Source of the DNA: Winogradskyella ursingii
Lineage (GTDB): Bacteria; Bacteroidota; Bacteroidia; Flavobacteriales; Flavobacteriaceae
Length of the DNA stretch: 64,000 bases
Assembly (NCBI RefSeq): GCF_013403975.1
Contig: NZ_JABFDH010000005.1
Location: forward strand, 62,001 to 126,000
Direction: 5' to 3'
Shown here: one piece after another, positions 51,393 to 58,689 of the stretch
How the letters are laid out: the number at the start of each line of letters is the position of its first letter
How positions within the stretch are numbered: position 1 is the first letter of the stretch
Position numbers and translations under genes: made by a program
The notes under the pieces: model-generated
Told to the model about the DNA's origin: nothing
The model's input: the letters and a program-made list of their open reading frames with translations, nothing else
Database searches by the model: none

Positions 51393-52100
51393 ATGTTTTA
51401 TAAACTATCAAATACAGCTGAAGTGGTGGACATGGAGTCGGCTTTTGATGCAAAATTTAAATATCCGTTGTTATACCAGAAAAATGAAATTATCAACGGA
51501 TTGTCTGAACAGTCGTTGCCTATTTTAAGTAAAAGAAATTCTAAAGTTATCGATTTTGCTATTTGGGGATTATTGCCGCAATCTTTTAATGAAGATTGGA
51601 AAAACTTTCAAAATATAAATAATACATTAAATATCTCATTAGAGGACATTTCTAATTTGTCTTGGATTAAAGCATTGCCAAATGAGCAGAGGTGTATCAT
51701 TTTAGTAACTGGATATTTTACAACTTTTCTTCATAAAGGAGAAATCTACCCTTTTTACGTTCATTTAAAAAACAATAAACCGTTTGCTATAGCGGGTATC
51801 TTTTCAATATTAAATGATGGATTTTTGTCGTTTTCCATCGTCACCTCAAAAAGTAATAACCAACTGACAGATATACATAATTTAGGTAAAAACTTTCCTT
51901 TAACATTTAGCCGTGACAACTATAACGAATGGTTTGATGTGGATATTAATGCATTAATAAATCATCCCGACTATTGGGAGACAATGAATTTTGAAGCACA
52001 TACCATTTCAAAAGAATTTTATAAAAATGATATTATATACGATTCTATTTTAGAGCCTGCCAAATACAAAGGTTTACCTATTCTTTCTCTGAAGCAATAA
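51393..52100 (+). CDS. SRAP-like (YedK/HMCES family) protein lacking catalytic Cys2
   Basis: A 235-residue protein with the SRAP outline: VIDFAIWGLLP, NTLNISLEDI (family NARxET, Asn kept), RCIILVTGYFTTF (family G-F-Y-E-W), IYPFYVHLKNNKPFAIAGIF, FSIVTSKSNNQL and IHNLGKNFPLTF (family His region). Active SRAP proteins start M-C and crosslink abasic sites through Cys2. The start here, ATG at 51393, gives MFYKLSN with Phe2, and the active-site Glu is Thr. The TTG at 51378 gives no Cys either. Probably a DNA-binding pseudoenzyme. Its 3' end overlaps AraC 3 by 23 bases. Confidence 0.75.
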   Translation: MFYKLSNTAEVVDMESAFDAKFKYPLLYQKNEIINGLSEQSLPILSKRNSKVIDFAIWGLLPQSFNEDWKNFQNINNTLNISLEDISNLSWIKALPNEQRCIILVTGYFTTFLHKGEIYPFYVHLKNNKPFAIAGIFSILNDGFLSFSIVTSKSNNQLTDIHNLGKNFPLTFSRDNYNEWFDVDINALINHPDYWETMNFEAHTISKEFYKNDIIYDSILEPAKYKGLPILSLKQ

Positions 52101-53127
52101 GTCCCTCTTTTATTAATTCCTTATATTTTACAGGGAGAATATTATATTTCTCAAAAAAGATTTTCGAAAAATAACTTCTACTTTTATAACCTATCCGATA
52201 TACGATCTCAGAAATTGATAGATCTGTATTTTTGATTAGCTCTTGGGCCAAATCCAGCTTTTTTAGTCTAATATATTCATTAACAGACTGGTTATATAAA
52301 AGTTTAAAACCAAGTTGCATTTTCTTGGCACTGAAGTTGTACTTTTTAGCTAGTTCTGCTATGGTGTAAGATTTCTGTAAATTTTGATTGATGTCATCAC
52401 TGACCAGTTTGGTTTTTAACAAATCTTCTTTAGATATAGAATTTGGTAGCGATAACTTATTTTCAAAACTTTTGTGTTCTAATATCTGTAGAGCCAGTAT
52501 AAGGTTGATTTGACCTTCAATATTCAAAAATCGTACGATACCTTCATTTTCCTCATTATTTAAAGTTTCTATAATTTCAGCAAGCTTCAAGTTATAATTG
52601 CCTAGATATTTGTACGGTAAATTTGTTTCTTTTCCGTCTAAGATAGATCGGAGAGAATTCTGAAGTTTATCTAAACTATTACCAGATTTTTCAGAATTAT
52701 CATTCGCAAAAACTTGTATAACGTTAAGTTTAACAACCTGACCCGCTGGGAACGAAAAAATGTTTTGAGATTTTGGTAGGTTAGAAAGAATGATATTTTG
52801 GTAACGTTGTAGCTCTAATAATTCTTGATTATCACCTTTCTTTTCTGAGGCATAAGACAAATTGCCTTCAGAAACAAAAATGAACTCAATAGGATTTGAT
52901 GAAGATAAATTGTAGTTAAACTTCACGTTTGTTTTAAAAAGAACATCATAATCAATTAGAGCAATTCCCCATTCGAAAATAATATTTCTAATAGTGCCTT
53001 TTCCGAGATGGTTGTTAAACTTTAAAGTTTGCTCGTTGTGCAGTTTTTTTAAATCGCCATTTATAAAATGATTAATTTGTTCTAGTACGGGTTGATTGAT
53101 TGAAAGATCTATATTAATTAGTTCCAT
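52078..53127 (-). CDS. AraC family transcriptional regulator 3 (PchR-like architecture)
   Basis: A 349-residue paralog in the same set. Sensor: GTIRNIIFEWGIALIDYDVL and FIFVSEGNLSYAS. DNA-binding: IAELAKKYNFSAKKMQLGFK, SVNEYIRLKKLDLAQELI and ISEIVYRIGYKSRSYFSKIF. Its last codons overlap the convergent SRAP-like gene by 23 bases, so the two transcripts are antisense at their ends. An 8-base inverted repeat lies just before its start. Confidence 0.9.
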   Translation of the reverse strand: MELINIDLSINQPVLEQINHFINGDLKKLHNEQTLKFNNHLGKGTIRNIIFEWGIALIDYDVLFKTNVKFNYNLSSSNPIEFIFVSEGNLSYASEKKGDNQELLELQRYQNIILSNLPKSQNIFSFPAGQVVKLNVIQVFANDNSEKSGNSLDKLQNSLRSILDGKETNLPYKYLGNYNLKLAEIIETLNNEENEGIVRFLNIEGQINLILALQILEHKSFENKLSLPNSISKEDLLKTKLVSDDINQNLQKSYTIAELAKKYNFSAKKMQLGFKLLYNQSVNEYIRLKKLDLAQELIKNTDLSISEIVYRIGYKSRSYFSKIFFEKYNILPVKYKELIKEGLIASEKE

Positions 53128-53155
53128 CTTTTTGATCCCTTTTTTCGAATTATTT

Positions 53156-53196
53156 TAACGCACCAAATAGCTCAACTAATAGTTTTGAGTGCGTTA
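53156..53196. promoter_or_regulatory. Inverted repeat TAACGCAC / GTGCGTTA upstream of AraC 3
   Basis: Perfect 8-base arms at 53156-53163 and 53189-53196, 33 bases apart start to start (about three helical turns), 28 bases before the AraC 3 start. Inner CTCAA and TTGAG add partial pairing. A candidate autoregulatory operator. Confidence 0.4.
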
Positions 53197-53332
53197 CAAA
53201 AAAAAGAAATTGAAATGAATGGCATTAACAATATTGAAACGAAGACTAACAGTATTGGGCAGTTTCTGTTTAGTTTAAGACCCTAAATAATTATACAAGT
53301 CTTTGATTTATAGTATATAACAGGATGTCTCG

Positions 53333-54364
53333 TTAAGCAGTTTTACTATTGCGATACCTTTTTAAGTACTGTTTAGGTGTGAGTTTGTATTTTTCTTTGA
53401 AGAGTTTAGAAAAATAACTTCTGGAATTAATACCAACATTATAAGTGATTTCGGTAATATTTAAATCGGTGGTTTCAATAAGTTCTTTTGCTTTTTCAAT
53501 CCGTTTAGTTCTTACATAATCATTGACAGAGCTGTTGAACATGTGCTGAAATCCTGCTTGAAGTGTATTTTGGTTAAGACCAACTTTTTTAGCCAATTGG
53601 TTGACGCTACAAGTCGTGGCCATTTCGTTCTTAACTAGGGTGGCCGCCTTTTCTATTTTGTCCATAGTAGAACGTCTCAATATTTTACGTCCTTCTGGTC
53701 CTTCTAAATCATCTGAGTATTGTTGAAAATGTAATGTTAAGATTTCATAAACTTTAGATTCTATAAACATGGAGCGCATAAGACCATCTTGCTCACAATT
53801 TTTTATTTCATCAAGCGCTTCAGAAACACCTAAGGAATAGTGTCCGTTATAATGAAATAAATTCACACCATTTAAGTCCATAAAAAGCGTTTCGAGATCA
53901 GGGCTAAGATCATCTAAGAAGTCTGAAAGTTTAGATTCAAACTCTTTCCTATTAATATATATTTTTATAAAACTGGTTGGAGTGTTCTCCTTAATGGTGA
54001 TGGAATGATAATCTTTCATATCATTTGAAAACATTAAACTTTCAAATCGTTCTATTTTTAGATTTTCATCAGAAGAAGAAATATGATGCAGTATTGGAGA
54101 TTCTATATTGAGCATTATCACTAAAGGATTTAGTGTCTCTTTTCTAAATTCTAGGTTTAGTGATTTATTTAATAGCACATCTGCTTCTATTATAGAAATA
54201 CCACTATCAAAATTTATGGCTTTTATATAACCTGAGCCCATATTTTCCAGTATGTCAAAGCAATATTCGTTATTATCTTTTTCTGTAGATGTATTTAGGT
54301 GCTCTGCTAACATATTAATGATATCAACAGCATTATCAGCCTTTAACGAAGCAGTTTTTAACAT
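53333..54364 (-). CDS. AraC family transcriptional regulator 4 (PchR-like architecture)
   Basis: A 343-residue paralog. The sensor half has GYIKAINFDSGISIIEADVL and VIMLNIESPILHHIS. The DNA-binding half has VNQLAKKVGLNQNTLQAGF, SVNDYVRTKRIEKAKELI and LNITEITYNVGINSRSYFSK, ending YKLTPKQYLKRYRN. It lies in tandem with AraC 3 across 205 bases, so it has its own promoter. The four copies differ strongly outside the shared motifs, so the duplications are old. Confidence 0.9.
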   Translation of the reverse strand: MLKTASLKADNAVDIINMLAEHLNTSTEKDNNEYCFDILENMGSGYIKAINFDSGISIIEADVLLNKSLNLEFRKETLNPLVIMLNIESPILHHISSSDENLKIERFESLMFSNDMKDYHSITIKENTPTSFIKIYINRKEFESKLSDFLDDLSPDLETLFMDLNGVNLFHYNGHYSLGVSEALDEIKNCEQDGLMRSMFIESKVYEILTLHFQQYSDDLEGPEGRKILRRSTMDKIEKAATLVKNEMATTCSVNQLAKKVGLNQNTLQAGFQHMFNSSVNDYVRTKRIEKAKELIETTDLNITEITYNVGINSRSYFSKLFKEKYKLTPKQYLKRYRNSKTA

Positions 54365-54567
54365 ATGTGGAAAGTTTTAAGGTATAAAAGTATAACTTTT
54401 TTACATATAACAACTTGTCCTTTGTTTCGGTGCAAAGACCAATAGAGTTAAAAACAGATTTTTTGGAGCATATCAAAATTGAATTACTAAACTATTTTTG
54501 ATTAAGCATTTAGTTAGCAACAATTAGGTAATTGCTTTATTAGTTTAGTATGGGCTTGGTAACCCGC

Positions 54568-54602
54568 AAAAAGCGAATTGTTTAGGGCAATTCGCTTTTT
54601 TT
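54568..54602 (-). terminator. Terminator after the 54603 lipoprotein gene
   Basis: AAAAAGCGAATTG (54568-54580), loop of 7, CAATTCGCTTTTT (54588-54600). It closes the minus-strand lipoprotein gene; T-runs occur on both sides. Confidence 0.8.
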
Positions 54603-55079
54603 TTATTCAATACGTACATAGTTTTCTGAATAAATTCTGTTGCCATCATCATCCAATTCTATTTGCTCAAAACGGTTTGGGGAGATAGATAATTCAAAAT
54701 TGAACTCTTGTTGTTCTGCTATGACCTCATTCATAAAAGCAGAACCAAATTCTAAAATTTCGGTTAAGCTACTTTCGTCATGACGATAAGATCCATATCC
54801 AAAAAATTCAATTGAGTCTGTTTTTAATAGTTTGCACCACATCACCTTGTCGTCGGTATACATTTTAACCTGTCTGGCAATAGTATTGTTAGAAAAAGAA
54901 TCAACTACTACGTTATTTGCATAATTGTAGAATCCAACAAGTTCCCAAGCTCCTTCTAGACTAGGTGTGACTTCTGTGTCGTCTTTTGCAATATCAGAAT
55001 CTTCGATCTGTTTTTCTGAATTGTTACAAGATAAGAACATAAATAAAATACCGATGAGAAAAGTGATTTTTGGTTTCAT
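54603..55079 (-). CDS. Hypothetical lipocalin-like lipoprotein
   Basis: A 158-residue protein with a lipoprotein signal (KPKITFLIGILFMFLSCNN, lipobox Cys18). After an acidic linker, LEGAWELVGFYNYANNVVV begins a strand-rich domain with KMYTDDKVMWCKLLKTDSIE and FGYGSYRHDESSLTEILEFG, resembling lipocalin-like or DUF4488-type domains. No ligand known. Single gene with a good terminator. Divergent from trxB across 158 bases. Confidence 0.7.
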   Translation of the reverse strand: MKPKITFLIGILFMFLSCNNSEKQIEDSDIAKDDTEVTPSLEGAWELVGFYNYANNVVVDSFSNNTIARQVKMYTDDKVMWCKLLKTDSIEFFGYGSYRHDESSLTEILEFGSAFMNEVIAEQQEFNFELSISPNRFEQIELDDDGNRIYSENYVRIE

Positions 55080-55181
55080 GGCGCTAAGATTTTACTATTA
55101 AACACTATTAATTTACAAAAATGTTCTCATATAATAGAGATATATATAATATTTATGGTGTTATAGTCAGTGTTGATAACT

Positions 55182-55216
55182 TTGACGTAAGATTTTATCC
55201 AAAAATCCTACTTTTG
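55182..55216 (+). promoter_or_regulatory. Promoter of trxB
   Basis: TTG (55182-55184), 24 bases, then TACTTTTG (55209-55216), an exact -7 box 21 bases before the ATG. The spacing is one base above the usual range. Confidence 0.5.
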
Positions 55217-55237
55217 TCATGATATAAAACATATAAT

Positions 55238-56221
55238 ATGTCTGATACAATTGAAAAAGTAAAATGTTTAATAATAGGTTCCGGTCCTGCAGGCTATACG
55301 GCGGCAATTTATGCGGCAAGAGCCAATATGTTTCCTGTTTTGTACCAGGGAACACAACCAGGCGGACAGCTAACAACTACAAACGATGTTGAGAATTTTC
55401 CTGGCTATCCAGACGGTATCACAGGACCTGAAATGATGATACAACTGCAAAAGCAAGCAGAGCGTTTTGGTACAGATGTACGCCACGGTTGGGTAACAAA
55501 AGTAGATTTTTCTGGCGAAGTACATAAAGTTTGGGTTAATGATGAAAAGGAAATCCATGCACAAACCATTATTATTTCTACCGGAGCTTCTGCCAAATAT
55601 TTAGGGCTTCCATCTGAACAAAAATATCTAGAATTAGGAGGAGGGGTTTCTGCTTGTGCGGTCTGTGACGGTTTTTTCTATAGAGGACAAGAAGTGGTTA
55701 TTGTTGGAGCTGGAGATTCTGCATGTGAAGAGGCGCATTATCTATCTAAACTGTGTAAAAAAGTAACTATGTTGGTTAGACGTGATGAGTTTAGAGCTTC
55801 TAAGATTATGGCCAGACGTGTCAAAAACACCGAAAACATAGAAATTTTATACAATACAGAAACTGAGGAAGTTTTGGGTGATGGGCAAGTTGTCACAGGA
55901 GTGAGAGTTGTCAACAATCAGACTAACGAAAAACACGAGATTCCTGCAACGGGCTTCTTTGTGGCTATAGGACACAAACCAAATACCGATATTTTTAAAG
56001 ATTATTTAGATTTGGATGCAACAGGATATATCATTAACGCGATACCTGGAACAAGCAAAACTAATGTAGATGGGGTATTTGTAAGCGGAGATGCAGCGGA
56101 TCATGTATACAGACAGGCAATTACTGCTGCTGGCACAGGTTGTATGGCAGCATTGGATGCAGAACGTTATTTAGCGGCAAAAGATGCTGATTTTGAAGTA
56201 GCGACTTCTACCTATAATTAA
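55238..56221 (+). CDS. trxB: Thioredoxin-disulfide reductase
   Basis: A 327-residue flavoenzyme passing electrons from NADPH to thioredoxin. GSGPAGYTAAIYAARANMFP binds FAD, the redox site is Cys140-Ala-Val-Cys143 (CAVCDGFFY), GAGDSACEEAHYL binds NADPH, and GVFVSGDAADHVYRQAITAAG is the second FAD motif. Complete. Single gene with promoter and terminator. Together with bshC and the oxyR at the right edge it outlines the thiol-redox system of the cell. Confidence 0.96.
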   Translation: MSDTIEKVKCLIIGSGPAGYTAAIYAARANMFPVLYQGTQPGGQLTTTNDVENFPGYPDGITGPEMMIQLQKQAERFGTDVRHGWVTKVDFSGEVHKVWVNDEKEIHAQTIIISTGASAKYLGLPSEQKYLELGGGVSACAVCDGFFYRGQEVVIVGAGDSACEEAHYLSKLCKKVTMLVRRDEFRASKIMARRVKNTENIEILYNTETEEVLGDGQVVTGVRVVNNQTNEKHEIPATGFFVAIGHKPNTDIFKDYLDLDATGYIINAIPGTSKTNVDGVFVSGDAADHVYRQAITAAGTGCMAALDAERYLAAKDADFEVATSTYN

Positions 56222-56239
56222 TTGAAATTACTCAAGAAC

Positions 56240-56271
56240 AAAAAAGCCGAAGTTTCAACTGCGGCTTTTTT
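56240..56271. terminator. Bidirectional terminator between trxB and DUF2807 gene 1
   Basis: A6-GCCG (56240-56249), inner AGTT/AACT pairing, CGGC-T6 (56262-56271). It serves both convergent genes. Confidence 0.82.
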
Positions 56272-56273
56272 GT

Positions 56274-57110
56274 TTATCGTTCTTTTTTTTGAAGTTTTGA
56301 AGTGCCTTCAAATTTACTAAGTGTTATTTTTGGTGTCCCATAAAGATATGTTTCGCAATCGCCAGAAGAATTAATTGTAATATCACTGGTTACGTCGAGC
56401 GTTAAATCACTATTATCTTCTAAACTTACTTCTGCAGTTTTTACGGTAAATTTTCCTCCATCAAAATTGGCCGAATTGCTTAATCTAATAAGAGAAGTAT
56501 TTCCTGTACCTTCTATAACAGCATCAGCACGTTGATACAAATCAAAATCAGCAATTTTACTATTTATCAAGGCATCGATTTTACTATTGTCGCTTAATTC
56601 TAATTTAGTAGAATCGGCTGTTAGATTCAGGCGTGTTTTGGATTTTCCTGAACTTTTATAATTAAAGTTTTTAGCATTAATATTTAAATAAGCTCTAGAA
56701 TTATCTGCCGTGACTAATTTTACGTCCCCTAATTCCATAGAGGTCAAAGATCGTAGCTCTCCATCGCCTCTAACTTCAATATTATTTAGACTGCTGCTAT
56801 AATTTACTGTAATCTGTAATTGTTTTTTAGATGTAATTCTCACAGTTTCGGTAAACGACAATACACCATCAACCACTTGAAAATCTATAACAGCGTGTAA
56901 GTTGTCATCAGCTTCGATCTGTACGGACGGTTTGCTGTTAAAGACAATTTCAACTTCAAAATCTCCATCGACTACTATAGAGTCAAAATCGTCTATGTAA
57001 GTTTGTTTGATGGTGACATTTCTGTCTCCTTTGATTTTATCATCACTCTGTGCCATTAACACTGGAGTGGCAAAAAACAAAAAAATCAAAATGTGTAATT
57101 TTTGTTTCAT
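56274..57110 (-). CDS. DUF2807 (head GIN domain) exported protein 1
   Basis: A 278-residue protein with a signal peptide (HILIFLFFATPVLMAQ). DUF2807 begins at FDSIVVDGDFEVEIVFN and continues as a right-handed beta-helix-like repeat of short strands (NNIEVRGDGELRSLTSMELG, KLELSDNSKIDALINSK, AEVSLEDNSDLTLDVTSD). The family is abundant in Bacteroidota and has no known enzymatic role; envelope or adhesin-like structure is inferred. A paralog lies at 57314-58042. Confidence 0.88.
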   Translation of the reverse strand: MKQKLHILIFLFFATPVLMAQSDDKIKGDRNVTIKQTYIDDFDSIVVDGDFEVEIVFNSKPSVQIEADDNLHAVIDFQVVDGVLSFTETVRITSKKQLQITVNYSSSLNNIEVRGDGELRSLTSMELGDVKLVTADNSRAYLNINAKNFNYKSSGKSKTRLNLTADSTKLELSDNSKIDALINSKIADFDLYQRADAVIEGTGNTSLIRLSNSANFDGGKFTVKTAEVSLEDNSDLTLDVTSDITINSSGDCETYLYGTPKITLSKFEGTSKLQKKER

Positions 57111-57134
57111 TAGAAACTATTTAAAGATATTAAA

Positions 57135-57142
57135 CAAATATA
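57135..57142 (-). promoter_or_regulatory. -7 box of DUF2807 gene 1
   Basis: Minus-strand TATATTTG fits TAnnTTTG and ends 24 bases before the ATG at 57110. A TTG lies 14 bases farther upstream, shorter than the usual spacing. Confidence 0.4.
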
Positions 57143-57188
57143 TACAAAAACCATCCCAAACTGCATATTGAGTTTGAAATGGCTTTAT

Positions 57189-57211
57189 GTACGGAACAAT
57201 TTCAGTACGGA
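57189..57211. repeat. Direct repeat GTACGGA-N9-GTACGGA
   Basis: Two exact 7-base copies (57189-57195 and 57205-57211) spaced 16 bases lie in the 203-base spacer upstream of DUF2807 gene 1. It may be a tandem regulator site. The same spacer also holds three TTGA copies (57283-57294). Confidence 0.3.
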
Positions 57212-57313
57212 TTGGTTGGTAATATAAGGCTAAATAGATTAATTTTTATGCCTCATCACATACCGAAATATGTTCTGAAAAATTGATTGATTGATGAAAG
57301 ATCGGTTTATTGA

Positions 57314-58042
57314 TTATTGTTTTCTAACAGAACCACTAGAACTGTCCGATGCATCTACTTTTGAGGGATTTCCTAAATATTTTATATCTCCTCCACTTGT
57401 TGCTCTGGCAGTTAATTCTTTGGATGTGTTGATTGAAATATCTGCACCACTAGTGGCTTTTACATTAGAAATCACTGCTTTAAGGTTGGAAGCCTTAATA
57501 TCGCTGCCGCTGGTTGCTTCGGCCGTTAGATTTACTGTTTCTCCTTTAAGTTTTATATCACTACCACTTGTAGATTTGCAAATGAGGTTCTGGGTACTAA
57601 CTTCTAATTCCATATCTGCACCGCTGGTACATTTAACATCTAAAGTATTCACGTTAATACTGTTTGTAGTATACACATCACTACCACTGGTTGCTGTAAT
57701 TGCAGAAATATCTTTAAAGCTTAACATTACTTTTCTGGATGTGGCATTTCTGATGTTCTCTGATGTGTATATTCTTAAAACATCATTTTCAACTTCTGTC
57801 ATTATAATATCATGAAGGTTTTCATCTGCCTCAACCCTCAATGATACATCATTGCTTTGGGTGAGGTAAAGATCTAATCCTTGGCTTACTTTAATTTCTT
57901 TAAAGTTGCCATTAATGTTTCGCTCGGCGTTTACTACATTATTATTGCCGTCTATGCCTTCTCCAAAATTCATTGAAAAATTACAGGATAGCATCAAAAT
58001 TCCTAAGATGCTCGAGATGATGATTCTTGTTAGTGTGTTCAT
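57314..58042 (-). CDS. DUF2807 (head GIN domain) lipoprotein 2 with TSG(S/A)D repeats
   Basis: A 242-residue lipoprotein (ISSILGILMLSCNFS, lipobox Cys). DUF2807 starts at FKEIKVSQGLDLYLTQSN. From ~residue 113 the motif TSG[SAG]D[IVM] recurs six times at about 20-residue intervals (ATSGSDVYT, CTSGADMEL, STSGSDIKL, ATSGSDIKA, ATSGADISI, ATSGGDIKY), each likely a beta-helix turn. The repeat pattern leaves a long stop-free frame on the other strand. It is the gene after the NTF2-like gene (54-base spacer with a palindrome). Confidence 0.88.
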   Translation of the reverse strand: MNTLTRIIISSILGILMLSCNFSMNFGEGIDGNNNVVNAERNINGNFKEIKVSQGLDLYLTQSNDVSLRVEADENLHDIIMTEVENDVLRIYTSENIRNATSRKVMLSFKDISAITATSGSDVYTTNSINVNTLDVKCTSGADMELEVSTQNLICKSTSGSDIKLKGETVNLTAEATSGSDIKASNLKAVISNVKATSGADISINTSKELTARATSGGDIKYLGNPSKVDASDSSSGSVRKQ

Positions 58043-58059
58043 TTTTTTTGGTTTTAGTT

Positions 58060-58075
58060 GCTGAAATGTTTCAGC
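58060..58075. promoter_or_regulatory. Palindrome GCTGAAA-TG-TTTCAGC before DUF2807 gene 2
   Basis: Perfect 7-base arms around a 2-base centre, 17 bases before the start codon at 58042 in a 54-base spacer. It could be an operator (for example for the nearby PadR) or an mRNA hairpin near the start. Confidence 0.4.
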
Positions 58076-58096
58076 TTAATTGGTTTGTTTCGATAT

Positions 58097-58606
58097 TTAT
58101 TTGGAAGCATGATTGTAACTAATCACGCGTTTTAATTTCCATTCATTCTTCTCAATAATCCACAAATGTGAAAAAAGGGCAAAATTGTCACTCTTTTCAT
58201 AGGTCATGGTTTCATTTGTCGAAAAGAAATGTGTTCCGTTTTGTAGCGCCCCATAAAGTTCACCATTGTTGTACATCGGATAAACCTTAAGGCTTTCTTT
58301 TACCAAAAAACGAAATACTTTATTGCTGTTGTTTGGGTTGCAAATACCATTTTTCATGGTCTCTATAAAAGCTTCTTTTGAATTTGTGATGCCACTTTTA
58401 TCGTGGTAAAATTCTAAATCTTCAGCAATAATGTTTGCACTCTTTTCAACTTCACATTTGTTAAATCCTCTTTTAAATAAAATGCTGTCTTTCGCCTTAA
58501 GCATTTTAAATAGTTGAGAATCTCTGTTCACTTGAGCCATTGCAATACCGGAACTGAAAAGGAATCCGATACTGCATAGAAAAAATGATTTGATTGATTG
58601 GTTCAT
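58097..58606 (-). CDS. Exported NTF2-like (DUF4440-type) protein
   Basis: A 169-residue protein with a signal peptide (FFLCSIGFLFSSGIAMAQ). The body is a single cystatin/NTF2-like cone: DSILFKRGFNKCEVEKSANI, LEFYHDKSGITNSKEAFIE and FSHLWIIEKNEWKLKRVISY match DUF4440/SnoaL-like proteins. No catalytic Asp-His pair is obvious. It lies 83 bases below pspC and may be cotranscribed with it. Role unknown. Confidence 0.8.
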   Translation of the reverse strand: MNQSIKSFFLCSIGFLFSSGIAMAQVNRDSQLFKMLKAKDSILFKRGFNKCEVEKSANIIAEDLEFYHDKSGITNSKEAFIETMKNGICNPNNSNKVFRFLVKESLKVYPMYNNGELYGALQNGTHFFSTNETMTYEKSDNFALFSHLWIIEKNEWKLKRVISYNHASK

Positions 58607-58689
58607 TTGTTAGTTGATTGATGATACAAATATGTTTAATTTAATCTTTAACTAAAATTGATTTGTCTTGAACTGTTGAATTATAGCTC

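Noticed and set aside
57291..57815. 174-residue plus-strand open frame over DUF2807 gene 2
   Set aside because: It is antisense to a clear lipoprotein; the absence of stops follows from the repeated TSGSD codons, and its residues form a low-complexity periodic pattern.
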